Part shown: positions 7,292 through 15,472 of the stretch, piece by piece | How positions within the stretch are numbered: the first letter of the stretch is position 1 | Layout of the letters: each line of letters starts with the position of its first letter | NCBI GenBank assembly: GCA_016649785.1 | Contig: JAENXB010000024.1 | Span: forward strand, 1-19,953 | Reading direction: 5' to 3' | Length of the DNA: 19,953 bases | From: Flavobacteriaceae bacterium | GTDB lineage: Bacteria > Bacteroidota > Bacteroidia > Flavobacteriales > Flavobacteriaceae | Translations under genes and position numbers: made by a program | The notes under the pieces: model-generated | The model's database searches: none | What the model was told of the DNA's origin: nothing | Seen by the model: only the letters and a program-made list of their open reading frames with translations

Positions 7292-9934
7292 TTAAAAATC
7301 CATTTTGAATGTAATGGAAACTTCTCCAGTTTCTTTATTTACTGCTACTTTCGGTTTTCCATTGGCATCTATTTTGTTGCCTGTACTCATATTGTAAATG
7401 CCCGTTAAAAATTCCATGCCTTTTGTCATTACCTCTTCCATTTGCTGTATGTTAGCTTCTCTTTTTGGAATCATTTCTCCTTCTTTTGAAAGGTGTTTTT
7501 GTGGCACTTTATTATTTTCTTTTTCTGATATCTTATTGGGTTGCACATCAATTTCGGGAATTGTTTCCTCTAAGATTTCTTCTTCCTGGTTTTCTATATC
7601 CACTTCACTTTCCATGTTGGCAGAAAAACCATCATCATTTATGACTTCTTCCAGTTGTTTTATGAACTGAGATTTCCCTTTTTCAGAAAAATCAACTTCA
7701 TCGGTAACGTTCCCAGAACTCAAAACACCCTCAAAAAGATTTTGCTTGAGCAGTAAGCCCGTGGCAATTTTCATTTCTATAGATTGATAAGACAATAAAT
7801 TGAAAACATGCAATTTTTGCTTTTGTTGGCCAATTCGGTCTATTCTGCCTATGCGCTGGTTCTTCTTAGCAGGATTCCACGGTAATTCAAAATTTATAAC
7901 GGTATCAGCCATTTGAAGATTTAGTCCTGCACCGCCGGATTCGCTTGATAAAAACACACTGCAATCAGAGTTATCTTCAAACTCTTTTATTAAATCGCCA
8001 CGTTTTTTAACAGGTACTTTCCCAGTAAGTTTCACAAAAGTGATACCTTCTTTTGTAAGCATATCGCCAATAAGTTTGAGCATTGTAACCCATTCCGAAA
8101 ATATAATAACTTTTCTCTTGTTGGTTTTAATTGCCAGTTTTTCAATTAAAATATCTCTAAGCTCCACTAATTTTGGCGAATGATGTGTTTCTTTGTCAAT
8201 TAAATAACTAGAGTCGCAAACCATGCGCATATTGGTAAGTAAGTGCATCAGTTTTTGCCAATCGTAGGTGGTTTTAAATTTCTTAGCTAAAATAGAAGCA
8301 ATACCTCTTGCAAAACTGCCATGTAAGCTTGCTTGCTCATCAGAAAGTGTTACAAAAACATCTTTTTGGATCACGTTGGGCAGTTGCTCAAAGACCTCTT
8401 GTTTTTCTCTTCGTATAAGTATGGATTTTAAGCGTTTTTTTAAATGTTGAAGATTATAATAGCCACCAATTTTGTTTTTGTGCTTGGTATCGAAAATACA
8501 ATGCTGATAAGAAAACTCCCATTGTGGGGCTAAAAATTTTTGGTCTAAAAACTGAACAATAGAATACAAATCCAGTAGCTTGTTTTCTAATGGCGTACCC
8601 GTGATAACCAAGGCGTGTTTTTTATGTATTGCCTTTATCGCATTTGCGGTTTGGGTTTCGTAGTTTTTGATTTTCTGAGCTTCATCCAATATGACAAAAT
8701 CATAGTTGGATTTATTTATATAGGGCAAATCCCGTAATACAGTTTCGTAATTAATGATGTGGAAAAGGCTGGTGTCATTTTGATATAATTTACTTCGATC
8801 TTCAGGAAGTCCTTCAACAACAATGGCTTTTTCATTGGTGAATTTCAAAACCTCATTTCTCCACTGATGCTTTACCGAGGCAGGACAAACAACAAGTGTT
8901 TTCTTGAAATTAAAAACCTCCTTTTTTAAGATAGCCGTCGTTATGGCTTGCAGGGTTTTACCAAGCCCCATGTCATCTGCGATAATAACTCCTTTTTTAA
9001 ATACTGAAAAGGCAACACCTTCTTTTTGGTAGGGATATAATGTGGCGTTAATAGAAGCGTAATCTAATGTGGTTTGCTTCTTTATTTGTTCCAACTCCGT
9101 GGTTTCAAAATAAGCTTCGATTTTCTCAAAAACTTCTTCCCTTATTTTTATACGTTGAAAATCTTTTGACTTATTAATAAAAGAAAAAAAGGATACAATT
9201 TGGGTGTCTTCAATAAAGGAATTGGTTCCAAAATAGGATTCTAATAATTGTGTTTCTTCTGCTTGTAATTCTTCAGGAAAAAACCAAGATATTTTATACG
9301 CATTCAACGGGTCTGTATAGACTTCTATAAACGGATAGTTTTTAGCTAATCGTTTGGTTTTACTTTTATGTTCTTCAAGGTAATTATACAAATACATAAT
9401 GTGTTTTGTAGTCCCCAATTTATTGGTTTTCCAATCTATATTATTGATGTATCCTGTTTTGTTTTTAAAATCTCGAAGTGTAATTTTATAGGTCTGCCCT
9501 TTTTCGTTTATAAGGCTATGTTCTCCATACAAATTGGTGGCTAACTTCACCTTGTAATTTGCTTTTTTAGCTTTATCCCAACGCTCTTCCAACACCCGTT
9601 TCCGCATACCTTCCCGAGTGTATTTTATACCTTCCGAGAGTATATCCTCTTCAAACTCATCTTCTATAACATATAAAGCCGCTAAACTGTAAACATTCCA
9701 GTCTGTATAACTCCCATTGACTTTAGCGCTTAAACCAGAGCCTGCTTCGTCATGAATTTGAACCGTAATAGTTTCCTCTTCATCTTCTATTTGTAACGTA
9801 ATCCTTTCCCTTCCTTGTGATAGTAAAACATGTGTGGACCGTCCAAAAATATACTTTGATTTTTCTATTTCTTCAAGGGATAAAAGCTTGTTTTCTTGTA
9901 TGGTTTGTATGGTTTCTTTAACGGGTTGAAGCAT
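7292..9934 (-). CDS. SNF2-family DEAD/DEAH-type helicase/ATPase
   Basis: An 880-residue SNF2/Rad54-like ATPase. The first RecA lobe has the Walker A motif IADDMGLGKTLQA near residue 320, the Walker B box DEAQ near 415, and ITGTPLENKLLDLYSIV soon after. The second lobe contains SSESGGAGLNLQ and the arginine-finger motif QRIGRIDRIGQ near residue 690. The first 290 residues carry no domain I recognise. The C-terminal 120 residues contain a glutamate-rich linker and a short conserved-looking tail. Such proteins translocate on double-stranded DNA and remodel protein-DNA complexes. Bacterial members act with RNA polymerase or in phage-defence operons, but no methylase, nuclease or other defence partner is adjacent here, so its role is unresolved. 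It is monocistronic and opposite in direction to both neighbours, and is flanked by a diverged direct repeat. Confidence 0.92.
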   Translation of the reverse strand: MLQPVKETIQTIQENKLLSLEEIEKSKYIFGRSTHVLLSQGRERITLQIEDEEETITVQIHDEAGSGLSAKVNGSYTDWNVYSLAALYVIEDEFEEDILSEGIKYTREGMRKRVLEERWDKAKKANYKVKLATNLYGEHSLINEKGQTYKITLRDFKNKTGYINNIDWKTNKLGTTKHIMYLYNYLEEHKSKTKRLAKNYPFIEVYTDPLNAYKISWFFPEELQAEETQLLESYFGTNSFIEDTQIVSFFSFINKSKDFQRIKIREEVFEKIEAYFETTELEQIKKQTTLDYASINATLYPYQKEGVAFSVFKKGVIIADDMGLGKTLQAITTAILKKEVFNFKKTLVVCPASVKHQWRNEVLKFTNEKAIVVEGLPEDRSKLYQNDTSLFHIINYETVLRDLPYINKSNYDFVILDEAQKIKNYETQTANAIKAIHKKHALVITGTPLENKLLDLYSIVQFLDQKFLAPQWEFSYQHCIFDTKHKNKIGGYYNLQHLKKRLKSILIRREKQEVFEQLPNVIQKDVFVTLSDEQASLHGSFARGIASILAKKFKTTYDWQKLMHLLTNMRMVCDSSYLIDKETHHSPKLVELRDILIEKLAIKTNKRKVIIFSEWVTMLKLIGDMLTKEGITFVKLTGKVPVKKRGDLIKEFEDNSDCSVFLSSESGGAGLNLQMADTVINFELPWNPAKKNQRIGRIDRIGQQKQKLHVFNLLSYQSIEMKIATGLLLKQNLFEGVLSSGNVTDEVDFSEKGKSQFIKQLEEVINDDGFSANMESEVDIENQEEEILEETIPEIDVQPNKISEKENNKVPQKHLSKEGEMIPKREANIQQMEEVMTKGMEFLTGIYNMSTGNKIDANGKPKVAVNKETGEVSITFKMDF

Positions 9935-9962
9935 AATAAAAAGGATTATTAATTAAATTTTT

Positions 9963-9993
9963 CAAATTTAACTAAACTCGTCTTTCTCCCAAA
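9963..9993 (-). promoter_or_regulatory. SNF2 gene promoter
   Basis: On the minus strand TTTG (9990-9993) and a perfect -7 element TAAATTTG (9963-9970) are 19 bases apart, matching the Bacteroidetes TTTG-N17-23-TAnnTTTG promoter. The element sits about 30 bases before the start codon. Confidence 0.7.
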
Positions 9994-10275
9994 GCTTTTT
10001 TCAATTTATATAGGTTTCTATGAGATTTAATTTCTTTGGGTTTAATTCCCCGTCCCGATAGCATCGGGATGCCTCGTTATTTTTTTCTTTTTTTGGAATT
10101 TGGTGCTTGGAATTTTTATTTGGGCGTCTGCCCACCAATCTTTGGATTTCTTATATAAAAACAGTAAAACCACTCTTAATAAGGAGTGGTTTATTTATGT
10201 CAGAAAAAAAAGTGATTGTCAATAATTATCATCAAATTAATATATAACCAGTTATCACTAATTGTAATATATAAA
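9994..10275. other. Intergenic region between SNF2 and universal stress protein genes
   Basis: No gene. It holds a short palindrome TCCCGAT-AGC-ATCGGGA (10053-10069) followed by a T-rich tract, then a stretch with TTGGAATTT-type repeats (about 10095-10120). Both are of the sort scattered between flavobacterial genes. It also holds repeat copy B with its terminator-like hairpin. Confidence 0.5.
10167..10231. repeat. Diverged direct repeat, copy B (right of SNF2 gene), with orphan terminator
   Basis: The hairpin AAACCACTC/GAGTGGTTT (10167-10192, loop TTAATAAG) is followed by TATTTATGTCAG, an A-run, AGTGATT and TCAATAATTATC, in the same order as at 7011-7079. No rightward gene lies immediately before it, so as a terminator it has nothing obvious to terminate. 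That suggests it is a duplicated relic of copy A's arrangement. Confidence 0.65.
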
Positions 10276-10313
10276 ATTAGGGATTTATTTCGTTTACGAA
10301 AAAAATCCCTAAT
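10276..10313. repeat. Long hairpin abutting the universal stress protein operator
   Basis: An 18-bp inverted repeat with one mismatch and a two-base centre: ATTAGGGATTT..TTCGT paired with ACGAA..AAATCCCTAAT. Its right arm overlaps the first two bases of the CRP/FNR-type dyad at 10312. There is no downstream T-run on the plus strand, so it is not a standard terminator for a rightward gene. Confidence 0.8.
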
Positions 10314-10355
10314 GACAAAAATCATAATAATTGTGGTATTCCTTTTGTATTTTTA
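10312..10355 (+). promoter_or_regulatory. Universal stress protein promoter with CRP/FNR-type operator (site 3)
   Basis: The dyad ATGA-CAAAAA-TCAT (10312-10325) is followed by TATTTTTA (10348-10355), a one-mismatch -7 element. Centre to last base is 36.5 bp, identical to the other four sites. The predicted leader before the ATG at 10376 is about 15 bases. Confidence 0.72.
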
Positions 10356-10375
10356 ATATTGTTAAAAAAGGCATC

Positions 10376-11221
10376 ATGAAGAAAATACTTTTACCGACCG
10401 ATTTTTCCGAAACTGCCAGGAATGCTTTGGAATATGCCTTGAATTTTTTTAAAGGTGGATCCTGTACCTTTTATTTGTTAAATATTTACCCTGCCGGGAA
10501 ATATACAACGGGTGATCTCTGGCAGGCTTCCGGAGAAGAATCTATTTATGACTCCTTGCTTCTCAATAAAAAAATAAAACTTGATGTACTCATAGATCAA
10601 CTGGAGCAAAAATATCAGGACAAAAAGTACAGGTTTAAAGGCATTGCCGATTATGATGAATTTTCCCATGCAATTAATCAGGTTGTAGAATTAAATAAGA
10701 TCAATTTTATTGTAATGGGAACCGAAGGCTCTAAAGGGGTGAAAGAGGTGGTTTTCGGGACCCATACACAGAAGGTGATCCAAAAAGTGGATTGCCCGAT
10801 ACTGGTTGTACCCAAAGGCGTTGTTTTCAAAGGTTTTAAAAAAATACTTTTAACCCTGGATACTGAAGATAAATTTAATCCATCAGCTATAAAACCATTG
10901 ATCAGCCTTATGGCCAAACACAAAGTATCCTTAGATATCCTCAGAATGAAGAAAGAGAATGCAAATTCTGATGATTTGGCCAAAGAAGAAAAAAAAATAG
11001 AGAGATCATTTAAGGGAACAAAACCTAAAATTCATATGCTAAGTGAGGTTCATACTGTTGACGCAATTAATAGCCTGGTACAGATCATGGGGATAGATAT
11101 GAACGTGATCTCCGCAAAAAAAGAGTTGTTTTTGGACAGGGTTTTATTTGGTTCTTCTGTTTCCAAAATTATAAACAGATCACGAATACCTTTATTGGTT
11201 TTGCATGAACCCCCGCAATGA
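10376..11221 (+). CDS. Tandem-domain universal stress protein
   Basis: A 281-residue cytoplasmic protein made of two Usp (UspA-like) domains. The first (about residues 1-145) starts MKKILLPTDFSETARNALEY and carries the ATP-binding pattern G-x2-G-x9-G-T in MGTEGSKGVKEVVFGTHTQ. The second (about 150-281) ends with the usual SRIPLLVL strand, but its nucleotide motif is degenerate: SAKKELFLDRVLFGSS lacks the leading glycines, so only the first domain probably binds ATP. The start was set at 10376 because the Usp fold begins there; the 15 codons upstream contain the predicted promoter. Usp proteins of this kind are commonly induced by oxygen limitation and growth arrest, which fits the operator upstream and the nitroreductase downstream. 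Confidence 0.93.
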   Translation: MKKILLPTDFSETARNALEYALNFFKGGSCTFYLLNIYPAGKYTTGDLWQASGEESIYDSLLLNKKIKLDVLIDQLEQKYQDKKYRFKGIADYDEFSHAINQVVELNKINFIVMGTEGSKGVKEVVFGTHTQKVIQKVDCPILVVPKGVVFKGFKKILLTLDTEDKFNPSAIKPLISLMAKHKVSLDILRMKKENANSDDLAKEEKKIERSFKGTKPKIHMLSEVHTVDAINSLVQIMGIDMNVISAKKELFLDRVLFGSSVSKIINRSRIPLLVLHEPPQ

Positions 11222-11298
11222 AGAAAAAGTTTAGATTTTCCAGTCAGACATTTTTTAAAAACGGACCTTCTATCTTCATAGCCGAAATAGATATTATT

Positions 11299-11343
11299 AA
11301 TGATTTTTGTCATTGTTTATAAATAAACAGAATGATAGTTTTA
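11299..11343 (+). promoter_or_regulatory. Nitroreductase promoter with CRP/FNR-type operator (site 4)
   Basis: A perfect dyad AATGA-N6-TCATT (11299-11314) is followed by TAGTTTTA (11336-11343), a one-mismatch -7 element. Centre to last base is 36.5 bp. The predicted start near 11348 leaves a leader of about 100 bases that contains a very strong hairpin. Confidence 0.72.
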
Positions 11344-11368
11344 ATAGAGGAATTACAACTGTCATTCT
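11329..11368. repeat. Inverted repeat across the nitroreductase -7 element
   Basis: AGAATGATAGTT (11329-11340) and AACTGTCATTCT (11357-11368) are complementary with one mismatch and a 16-base spacer. The left arm overlaps the -7 element and the two arms bracket the predicted transcription start. Confidence 0.7.
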
Positions 11369-11377
11369 AAGATTATC

Positions 11378-11417
11378 ACTAATAATTAAAACCTAATTTC
11401 AGGTTTTAATTATTAGT
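11378..11417. repeat. Perfect 17-bp hairpin in the nitroreductase leader
   Basis: ACTAATAATTAAAACCT pairs perfectly with AGGTTTTAATTATTAGT around a six-base loop. With one bulge the pairing extends outward by TTATC/TGATAA. It lies 30 bases before the start codon and is not followed by a T-run, so it looks like a leader or mRNA-stability element rather than a simple terminator. Confidence 0.75.
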
Positions 11418-11447
11418 TGATAAAGTAAACAGCTTAAACAGGGCGAA

Positions 11448-12429
11448 ATGAAAAAGCAGGATTTAATAAATCTGATAAAATATGCTATCAAAGCTCCTTC
11501 TGGCCATAATTCACAACCCTGGAAGTTTAAGCTGGAAGAGAACAGCATCACTATTTTTCCTGATTACGAACGTATTTTACCTGTTGCCGACCCGGATAAT
11601 CATGAACTTTTTATCAGTTTGGGCTGTGCGTTGGAAAATTTGATAATTGCCGCCGGGTATTTTGGTTATCATACTGATACTGATATTGAAATGAAGATGG
11701 AAGATCCTTTTAAGGAATCCATCCGGGTAGAGTTTTCTTCGGGGAATAATCAAAATTACGACCGGCTTTTTAAAAACATCGAAATCCGGCAATCCACCCG
11801 AAATAAATATAACAAGGCTGTTATTCCACCCGCACATATTGAAAAATTAAATGAGGCTGGAAATCAGGACCAGGTTTTATTCTTGTTGTTTACAGAACCG
11901 GGTCAAATAGAACCTGTTATCGAAATTACAAAAAGAGCAACCGTATTGCAACTCTCAAAAAAGGGATTTATAAAGGAACTTATGCAATGGATAAGGTTTA
12001 ACAGGAAGACAGCCAAAAAAACAGGGGATGGATTATATTCCCGTGCCATTGGGAGTCCATCGGTTCCGAAATGGCTTGGAAAATTATTTCTGAACCTTAC
12101 TTTGGACCCAAAAAGGGAAGCCAGAAAGAATGTAAATTTGATGAAAAATTCATCGGGAATTCTCATTTTTATAGCAAAAGAGAATAACAAGGAGGCCTGG
12201 GTCAATCTGGGCAGGAGCTTTCAAAGAGTCGCAATAACGGCAACTCCCCTTAAATATTAACCATGCTCATATCAATTCGGCTTGTGAGGAGATCGCGGCA
12301 AGAAAAAAATTGGCAGAAGAACTTCAATTAAATCCTGGAGAACAACCGCTTTTGATTATCAGGATCGGATATTCTGAAAAACGACCATATTCCTTCAGAA
12401 GACCTTTAAAGGAAGTGCTGATAAATTAG
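11448..12429 (+). pseudogene. Acg-type nitroreductase, frameshifted near its C-terminus
   Basis: The first 270 codons (to a stop at 12258-12260) encode a nitroreductase-fold protein. AIKAPSGHNSQPWKF near residues 13-27 is the FMN-binding start of Acg-like nitroreductases, and RQSTRNKYN near 114-122 is also typical. The reading stops early. In the next frame, directly after the stop, the sequence continues NHAHINSACEEIAARKKL and on to GYSEKRPYSFRRPLKEVLIN, ending at 12427-12429. Removing one A near 12252-12254 joins the frames (..TATPLNINHAHINSACE..) into a protein of about 326 residues, the family's usual size. Either the gene is broken or a base is miscalled. Members bind FMN and are often co-regulated with universal stress proteins under hypoxia, which agrees with the neighbour and the operator upstream. 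The next gene starts 29 bases later. Confidence 0.8.
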
Positions 12430-12458
12430 TAATATTCGGAACTTAAAACCAAGTCATT

Positions 12459-12875
12459 ATGGCAAAGACATGGAGTTTATGGGCCTTGATCCTTTTGTTC
12501 TTTTTGGGGATATCGGCCCTTTTTGGGAGTTATTATTTGATCACCGATCCAACCGGAGAATCGCTTGAAATGCCTCCGGGTTTATTGATTTCCACACCTT
12601 TCGAAAATTATTTGATCCCGGGGGTCCTGCTGTTAATTATCAATGGAATACCTGCCCTCCTCATAGCTTTTCTCACTCTTTTTAAAGTGAAATACTATAT
12701 GTATTTAATAGTGATACAGGGCATGATTCTTATAATATGGCTTACTGCGGAATTGATAATCAATATCAATCTTTTTTACCCGCTAACACATATTACCTAT
12801 TATCTCATTGGAAGTGCATTGATCTTTCTCGGTTTGAAACTCCGAAAATCGGTTGAGAATTCAAACAATATTTGA
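12459..12875 (+). CDS. Small four-helix membrane protein of unknown function
   Basis: A 138-residue integral membrane protein. Hydrophobic segments lie at about residues 6-28 (WSLWALILLFFLGISALFG), 48-73 (LIPGVLLLIINGIPALLIAF), 79-100 and 108-127, followed by a short charged tail. A DPTGESLEMPPG loop lies between the first two segments. I do not recognise a named family. It lies 29 bases after the nitroreductase end and nine bases before the next gene, so the three probably form one operon. Confidence 0.75.
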   Translation: MAKTWSLWALILLFFLGISALFGSYYLITDPTGESLEMPPGLLISTPFENYLIPGVLLLIINGIPALLIAFLTLFKVKYYMYLIVIQGMILIIWLTAELIININLFYPLTHITYYLIGSALIFLGLKLRKSVENSNNI

Positions 12876-12884
12876 ACTATTTAA

Positions 12885-13964
12885 ATGAAAACAGCTTTTC
12901 TTATCATCCTTTTATTACACGGAATTATCCATATCCTGGGTTTTGTAAAATCTTACCACCTGGCCGAAGTTCCACAACTTTCCCTTGAAATTCCAAAGTC
13001 CTTGGGAAACTTATGGCTGTTTTTATCCTTATGATTTTCAACAAACCATGGTGGCCTTTTTTTTGTAATTGCGGCGGTGATGCTTTCCCAAACTCTCATT
13101 GTTATCTATTGGCAGGATGCTAAATTCGGCACAATTTTAAATATTATCATTCTTTTGTTCAGTATTCCTGCACTGGGGAAATTCCAATTTGATAGCATGG
13201 TTCAAAAAGAAGCAAAGGAGCTGCTGTCAAATATTCCAAAAAAAACCGATGGGAAGATCAATAAAGATGATTTGGCCCATTTGCCGGAAATCGTACAAAA
13301 ATGGATGGAAAATTCAGGGGTAGCAGGAGCACCGAAAATTGTTTCGCTACGATTAAAACAAAAGGGTGAAATGAAAACCAAACCCGATGGAACATGGATG
13401 CAGTTCACCGCTGAACAATATTTTGATGTGGAAAACCCTGCTTTTATCTGGGTTACAGAGGTAACCGCTTTTCCGGGAATTCATCTTTCAGGCCGGGATA
13501 AATTTTATGATGGAGAAGGGGAGATGCTCATCAAACTGCTTTCCCTGATCCCGGTTGTCGATGAAGGAAAAAATGAAAAGATGAATTCGGGTACCATGCT
13601 TCGGTTTTTGGGGGAGATCTGCTGGTTTTCACCTGCCGCTTTAAACCAATATATTACCTGGGAAGAAGTGGATGCAACTTCCGCTAAGGCCACTTTCAGA
13701 TTAAACAACAAGGAGGTTACAGGCTTGTTCACTTTTACCAAAAACGGGGAATTTCATTCCTTTGAAGCCGAACGGTATTATGGCAGAGGGAAAGATGCGC
13801 AAAAGGAAAAATGGCTTGTAGAAGCGGTGTCTTATAAGGAGTTCGAAGGGATCAAAGTTCCGTATAAATCCAAAGTGACCTGGAAATTGCCGGAGGGCGA
13901 TTTCAACTGGCTGAACCTTGAATTAACCGAATTGGAGTATAATCCACAGCAAATATTCAATTAG
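12885..13964 (+). pseudogene. DUF6544-like membrane-anchored protein, disrupted in its N-terminal membrane region
   Basis: The part from 13077 gives 295 residues with a DUF6544-type soluble domain: LPEIVQKWMENSGVAGAPK, WMQFTAEQYFDVENPAFIW, LLSLIPVVDEGKNEKMNSG and FEAERYYGRG. The true start is probably ATG 12885 (MKTAFLIILLLHGIIHILGF, a membrane segment typical of this family). That frame hits TGA at 13032. The natural continuation VFILMIFNKPWWPFF lies in another frame at about 13015-13060, and the sequence returns to the original frame (VIAAVMLSQTLIVIYWQDAK) only if one T is removed from the run of eight at 13057-13064. Two opposite frame changes are therefore needed. The domain's function is unknown. 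Translation could restart at 13077, leaving the soluble domain with a shortened membrane anchor. Confidence 0.7.
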
Positions 13965-14055
13965 GCCGTCATATATTTTAAGAGCAATTTTCATTCTAAA
14001 ACCAGGAAAAATCCAGGGTCAAAATATCAAAACGATGATTTTAATTTTCTTGTTT

Positions 14056-14230
14056 TCACTTCGGCTTATAAAACGCCGGAATTAGCGACCCTAAGATCCC
14101 TGCAATCACAAGTCCAAAATCTTCTTTTATTCCCAGGTTTACCGCCGCTGAAAAACCTATTAAAGACCAGAGGAAAGGTATGGTATAAAGGTGTCAGGGA
14201 AGTCGCTTTTCTGAAAAAAGTAAAACCCAT
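14056..14230 (-). pseudogene. Tiny membrane protein downstream of capA, apparent frameshift
   Basis: Four bases after the capA stop, ATG 14230 begins MGFTFFRKATSLTPL. The protein-like reading continues in the next frame as YTIPFLWSLIGFSAAVNLGI then KEDFGLVIAGILGSLIPAFY, ending at the stop 14056-14058. One extra base near 14185-14195 would explain the split, giving a product of roughly 57 residues with two membrane segments. Supported by hydrophobic pattern and codon continuity only; I know of no named family. Confidence 0.4.
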
Positions 14231-14234
14231 ATTC

Positions 14235-15458
14235 TTATTTCATATCCCATTCCAGATCCATCGAATTGTCATCATTTAATTTCACCTCAGTTCCCAGCTT
14301 GCTTCCTTCCCTGTCGAGAATTTCTGCCAGCCATAAAGCATCCGGTTTGGACGCGTGATTCAGCCTGAAGTTTTTAACTTCCATAGGAACCATTTTTAGG
14401 GAGATCAGCTCGCCATTTACCTGGTTTATTTTAGGAAAGCACATCAGGCTAAGTTCTCCGCGGTAATTGTCGTGATCGCTGGTAATGCCCTCGTAATCGT
14501 TTATAAAATCCCCGGCGCCGTAAATGATGAGCTTATTCTTATAAACCTCCATGCCCATTGGATGATGGGAAGAATGTCCGTGAACAATATCCACTCCGGC
14601 CTTATCAATTATTTCGTGAGCCAGTTTCCTGTGATCTGAAGGGATCTTATAACCCCAATTGCCGCCCCAATGCACCGAAAATACCACAATATCGTTTTTT
14701 TGCTTTACTTCAGCTACCTGTTTTTTGATCAGATCAACGGAGGCTTCAATCTCTTCAGGAAGTATATTTATTCCAGACAAATTCTCCTGCGCGGCCCAGG
14801 ATTTGGGAATACCGCTGCTTCTGGCTCCAAAAGCCAGCACAATTAGCCTTCCGCCATTTACATGAATTATGCCCGGAGTTGCAGCTTCTTTGACATTTTT
14901 TCCTGCCCCAACAACAACAACAATTCCCGATTTTTTTAATGTCTCCAAAGTTTCAATAAGTCCAGGTCGTTCCCAGTCCAGAATATGATTATTGGCGAGG
15001 CTACAAAAATCAATTCCGGCTGAAGTCAGGACTTTTATGTTTTTTGGGTGCATCCGGTAATTAATTCCTTTTCCGGGCCAGGGCTCATCGTGATTCGTTA
15101 TACTGGTTTCAAGATTGACGATCTTTACTGATGGCGACATTTTTTTCCATACTTCCAGCGCATTTCCCCATATATAACTGAAGGAAACAGGATACTTGAA
15201 CCTTCCGTTTTTGAGCTCTGCCAGGTATAGATAATCCCTCGCGTCTTTTACATAAGGTTCATAAAGTATCGGCTTGACAGAATATGGGAGGATCTGGTCA
15301 ATGCCCCTGCCGGTCATCACATCCCCACACAGAAATAAGGTTACGGAATGATCGATTGATGAGGTATCCTGTTTCATAAATGAATAATTTTCTTCCCATT
15401 TCAGCCATAATATTAAAACCAGGGAAATGCTCAGCAAAGACAGGTATATCCTTTTCAT
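14235..15458 (-). CDS. CapA-family (poly-gamma-glutamate synthesis type) metallophosphoesterase-like protein
   Basis: A 407-residue protein with an N-terminal signal anchor (residues about 4-20, YLSLLSISLVLILWLKW), so the body lies outside the cytoplasmic membrane. The body has the CapA (PGA_cap) fold motifs: FLCGDVMTGRG near residue 42, VNLETSITNHDEPW, FCSLANNHILDWERPG, FSVHWGGNWGYKIPSDHR and GHSSHHPMGMEVYKNKL. Asp, Asn and His residues in these motifs form the probable metal site. Family members occur in poly-gamma-glutamate and capsule loci, but most, like this one, stand alone with an unknown envelope substrate. A CRP/FNR-type operator and -7 element lie upstream, suggesting stress or low-oxygen control. 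It is divergent from the CheB-domain gene. Confidence 0.9.
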   Translation of the reverse strand: MKRIYLSLLSISLVLILWLKWEENYSFMKQDTSSIDHSVTLFLCGDVMTGRGIDQILPYSVKPILYEPYVKDARDYLYLAELKNGRFKYPVSFSYIWGNALEVWKKMSPSVKIVNLETSITNHDEPWPGKGINYRMHPKNIKVLTSAGIDFCSLANNHILDWERPGLIETLETLKKSGIVVVVGAGKNVKEAATPGIIHVNGGRLIVLAFGARSSGIPKSWAAQENLSGINILPEEIEASVDLIKKQVAEVKQKNDIVVFSVHWGGNWGYKIPSDHRKLAHEIIDKAGVDIVHGHSSHHPMGMEVYKNKLIIYGAGDFINDYEGITSDHDNYRGELSLMCFPKINQVNGELISLKMVPMEVKNFRLNHASKPDALWLAEILDREGSKLGTEVKLNDDNSMDLEWDMK

Positions 15459-15472
15459 AAGTAATTATTTAT

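Noticed and set aside
7011..10231. The repeats around the SNF2 gene as an insertion-sequence target duplication
   Set aside because: They are too long and too diverged for a target-site duplication, and there is no transposase or terminal inverted repeat.
10331..10375. Longer N-terminus for the universal stress protein beginning at 10331
   Set aside because: The added 15 residues fall on the predicted promoter and the Usp fold starts cleanly at the ATG at 10376.
12245..12260. Programmed ribosomal frameshift in the nitroreductase
   Set aside because: The CTTAAATATTAA region is not a recognised slippery site followed by a stem or an internal Shine-Dalgarno signal. Decay or a base-call error is simpler.
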